Below, in pieces: positions 15,967 to 17,426 of a DNA stretch of 17,426 nucleotides. Every line of letters begins with the position of its first letter. The stretch's first letter is position 1. Location: contig CAZUAS010000060.1 in the NCBI GenBank assembly GCA_964618515.1, forward strand, positions 1-17,426, read 5' to 3'. The DNA comes from JAFGNW01 sp964618515 (lineage in GTDB: Bacteria > Zixibacteria > MSB-5A5 > GN15 > FEB-12). The notes under the pieces are model-generated. The model was given only the letters and a program-made list of their open reading frames with translations, did no database searches and was not told the origin of the DNA. Both the position numbers and the translations under genes were made by a program.

Positions 15967-17354
15967 CGGTCGAAGAAAAAATTAAAGGTCGGAAAATCGG
16001 GATAATCGGAATGGCGCGTTCCGGGCTGGCGGCGGCTCTGCTGGCCAAAAGGTTCGGCGGTCTGCCCTTTATTTCTGACTCGGCCCGGGAAGAACTGGTG
16101 GCTCGCCAGATGGAAATTTTGAAACGTGAAGAGATTCCTTTTGAAACCGGAGGGCATACGGAACAACTGTTAAACCGCGACTATTTGATTGTCTCTCCGG
16201 GCGTGCCGCCTAATATAGATATTCTCGTTAAAGCCCGTCAACGGGGTCTGCCGATTTTTTCCGAACTGGAATTTGCCTATTGGGTATGTCGCGGGCGCAT
16301 TATCGCCATTACCGGTTCCAACGGCAAGACCACCACCACCACCCTGGTCGGTGAGATTTTTAAAGCCGCCGGCTTTGAGACCTTCGTCTGTGGCAATATC
16401 GGTCATTCTTTTACCGATATTGCTGATAAGGTTACCGAAAAGGGTATCGCTGTGGTCGAGGTCTCGACTTTTCAGCTGGAAGCCATCGATGATTTTCAGC
16501 CGTATGTTGCCACCATATTAAATCTGACCCCGGACCATATTGACCGTCACGGCAGTTTTGAAGCTTATAAACAGTTGAAATACCGCGTTACGGAGAACCA
16601 GACCGCCGGTGACTTTTTATTATTAAATCATGATGACCCGGAATTAAGAGCCGGTCACATCAGTACCCGGGCGAAAGTTCTGAAATTTTCGATTAAGCCT
16701 GATGAAAACGCCAGGACTTTTGTCAGGGATGGCTGGTTATACAGTAACTATGGGAACGAGCCGGTGATGGTTATCAAGACCGCTGATATCAACATCCCCG
16801 GTGACCACAACCTTCAAAATGCCGCCGCCGCAGTAGCCATTACTCGGATATTCGACATTGCTCCCGAAGTGATGCAGAAAGTTCTTAAAGAGTTTCCGGG
16901 GGTGGAACATCGCCTGGAAAAAGCAGGCACGGTGGCCGGAGTGACTTTTATAAACGATTCGAAGGCGACCAATGTCGATTCGGTCTGCATGGCGTTAAAA
17001 TCGATGACCCAGCCGGTATACCTGATTCTGGGAGGCCGCGATAAAGGTGCTGGTTATGACCCGATAGGCCATATCGGCCGGGGGCGAATCAAAGGAATCC
17101 TGGCTATTGGTGAAGCCCGGGAGAAAATATTTAACTGTCTCGGCCAGACTTTTCCGACCCAGTTTGCCGATTCCCTCGAAGAAGCTGTGCACCGTTGTTT
17201 TGAAATGGCTTTACCGGGTGAAACGGTATTGCTCTCACCCGGGTGTGCCAGTTTTGATATGTTTGAAAATTTTGAACATCGCGGCAAAGTCTTTAAAACC
17301 GTGGTTGAGTCCCTGAGGAAAAACAAGAAGAAAGATGAAAGCCTTCAGAACTAA
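15963..17354 (+). CDS. murD: MurD, UDP-MurNAc-L-Ala:D-Glu ligase
   Basis: The 463-residue product adds D-Glu to UDP-MurNAc-L-Ala. It has the N-terminal UDP-binding IGIIGMARSGLAAA (12-25), the P-loop TGSNGKTTTTT (117-127), ILNLTPDHIDRHGSFEAY, GDHNLQNAAAAVAI, FPGVEHRLEKAGTVAGVTFI with FINDSKATN, YLILGGRDKGAGYD and LLSPGCASFDMFENFEHRG near the end. I chose ATG 15963, which overlaps the mraY stop (ATGA). The open frame continues upstream to 15927, but that part lies inside mraY. It is complete and ends 27 nt before the last genomic base. Its last 20 nt overlap the next gene. Confidence 0.96.
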   Translation: MTVEEKIKGRKIGIIGMARSGLAAALLAKRFGGLPFISDSAREELVARQMEILKREEIPFETGGHTEQLLNRDYLIVSPGVPPNIDILVKARQRGLPIFSELEFAYWVCRGRIIAITGSNGKTTTTTLVGEIFKAAGFETFVCGNIGHSFTDIADKVTEKGIAVVEVSTFQLEAIDDFQPYVATILNLTPDHIDRHGSFEAYKQLKYRVTENQTAGDFLLLNHDDPELRAGHISTRAKVLKFSIKPDENARTFVRDGWLYSNYGNEPVMVIKTADINIPGDHNLQNAAAAVAITRIFDIAPEVMQKVLKEFPGVEHRLEKAGTVAGVTFINDSKATNVDSVCMALKSMTQPVYLILGGRDKGAGYDPIGHIGRGRIKGILAIGEAREKIFNCLGQTFPTQFADSLEEAVHRCFEMALPGETVLLSPGCASFDMFENFEHRGKVFKTVVESLRKNKKKDESLQN

Positions 17355-17381
17355 AAGTCAATTTGATGAAAAACTCTTTTT
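17335..17381 (+). CDS. ftsW: 5' end of probable ftsW (truncated by contig end)
   Basis: ATG 17335, inside the end of murD, opens MKAFRTKSQFDEKLF, and the genomic sequence ends at 17381 where adapter begins. A basic start followed by 'FD-x-K/L-L-F-L' before the first membrane segment fits FtsW, and the slot after murD in dcw clusters is normally ftsW. Only 15 codons are visible, so the call is synteny-based. Confidence 0.5.
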
Positions 17382-17426
17382 AGATCGGAAGAGCACACGT
17401 CTGAACTCCAGTCACCGCTCATTATC
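17382..17426 (+). other. Illumina TruSeq adapter and index (non-genomic contaminant)
   Basis: The sequence from 17382 begins AGATCGGAAGAGC and continues as the standard TruSeq read-1 3' adapter through GTCAC at 17415. CGCTCATT (17416-17423) equals a known TruSeq HT i7 index (D703), and ATC begins the next adapter constant part. Biology therefore ends at 17381. Confidence 0.97.

Overview
This window carries a cell-surface glycan gene cluster, an exported protease, and the first nine genes of a dcw (division and cell wall) cluster. The likely host is a Gram-negative bacterium of the FCB group. The evidence is a C25 (gingipain-like) peptidase with a C-terminal 'NYPNPFNPST ... AAGIYFYRL' type IX secretion sorting domain, a MurE of the meso-diaminopimelate type, and a class B PBP with two PASTA domains. 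A Zixibacteria-like or related uncultured lineage would fit, but that is inference from style of sequence, not a placement. The right end is not genomic: from 17382 the sequence is an Illumina TruSeq adapter with an index, so this is the raw end of an assembled contig.

Layout. (1) 1-4179, plus strand: the tail of an unidentified gene, a FemAB/GNAT-like acyltransferase, two GT4-type glycosyltransferases and a GT2-type glycosyltransferase. All are joined by 3-4 nt start/stop overlaps and look like one exopolysaccharide or surface-glycan operon. (2) 4189-7594, minus strand, convergent with the first block: a radical SAM/SPASM protein preceded by the C25 peptidase with its sorting domain. (3) 7595-8014: a very AT-rich divergent intergenic region holding the mraZ promoter candidate and a three-repeat MraZ operator. 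(4) 8015-17381, plus strand: mraZ, rsmH, an ftsL-like gene, ftsI (PBP with PASTA), murE, murF, mraY, murD and the first codons of probable ftsW. Most junctions overlap.

How the genes work together. The dcw genes make lipid II precursors: MurE, MurF and MurD build the UDP-MurNAc-peptide and MraY loads it onto undecaprenyl phosphate. FtsI, with FtsW, polymerises and crosslinks septal peptidoglycan. MraZ probably represses the cluster through the operator that overlaps its own ribosome binding site, and RsmH methylates 16S rRNA. The glycosyltransferase block builds a glycan, and the radical SAM and C25 genes are of unknown specific role.

The most interesting items are the phased MraZ operator overlapping the mraZ Shine-Dalgarno sequence, a possible ATT start codon for murE, the unusual Cys-rich tail of FtsI, the radical SAM/C25 peptidase pair, and the adapter sequence. 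I see no CRISPR array, tRNA, rRNA or insertion sequence. I found no clearly novel defence or mobile system.
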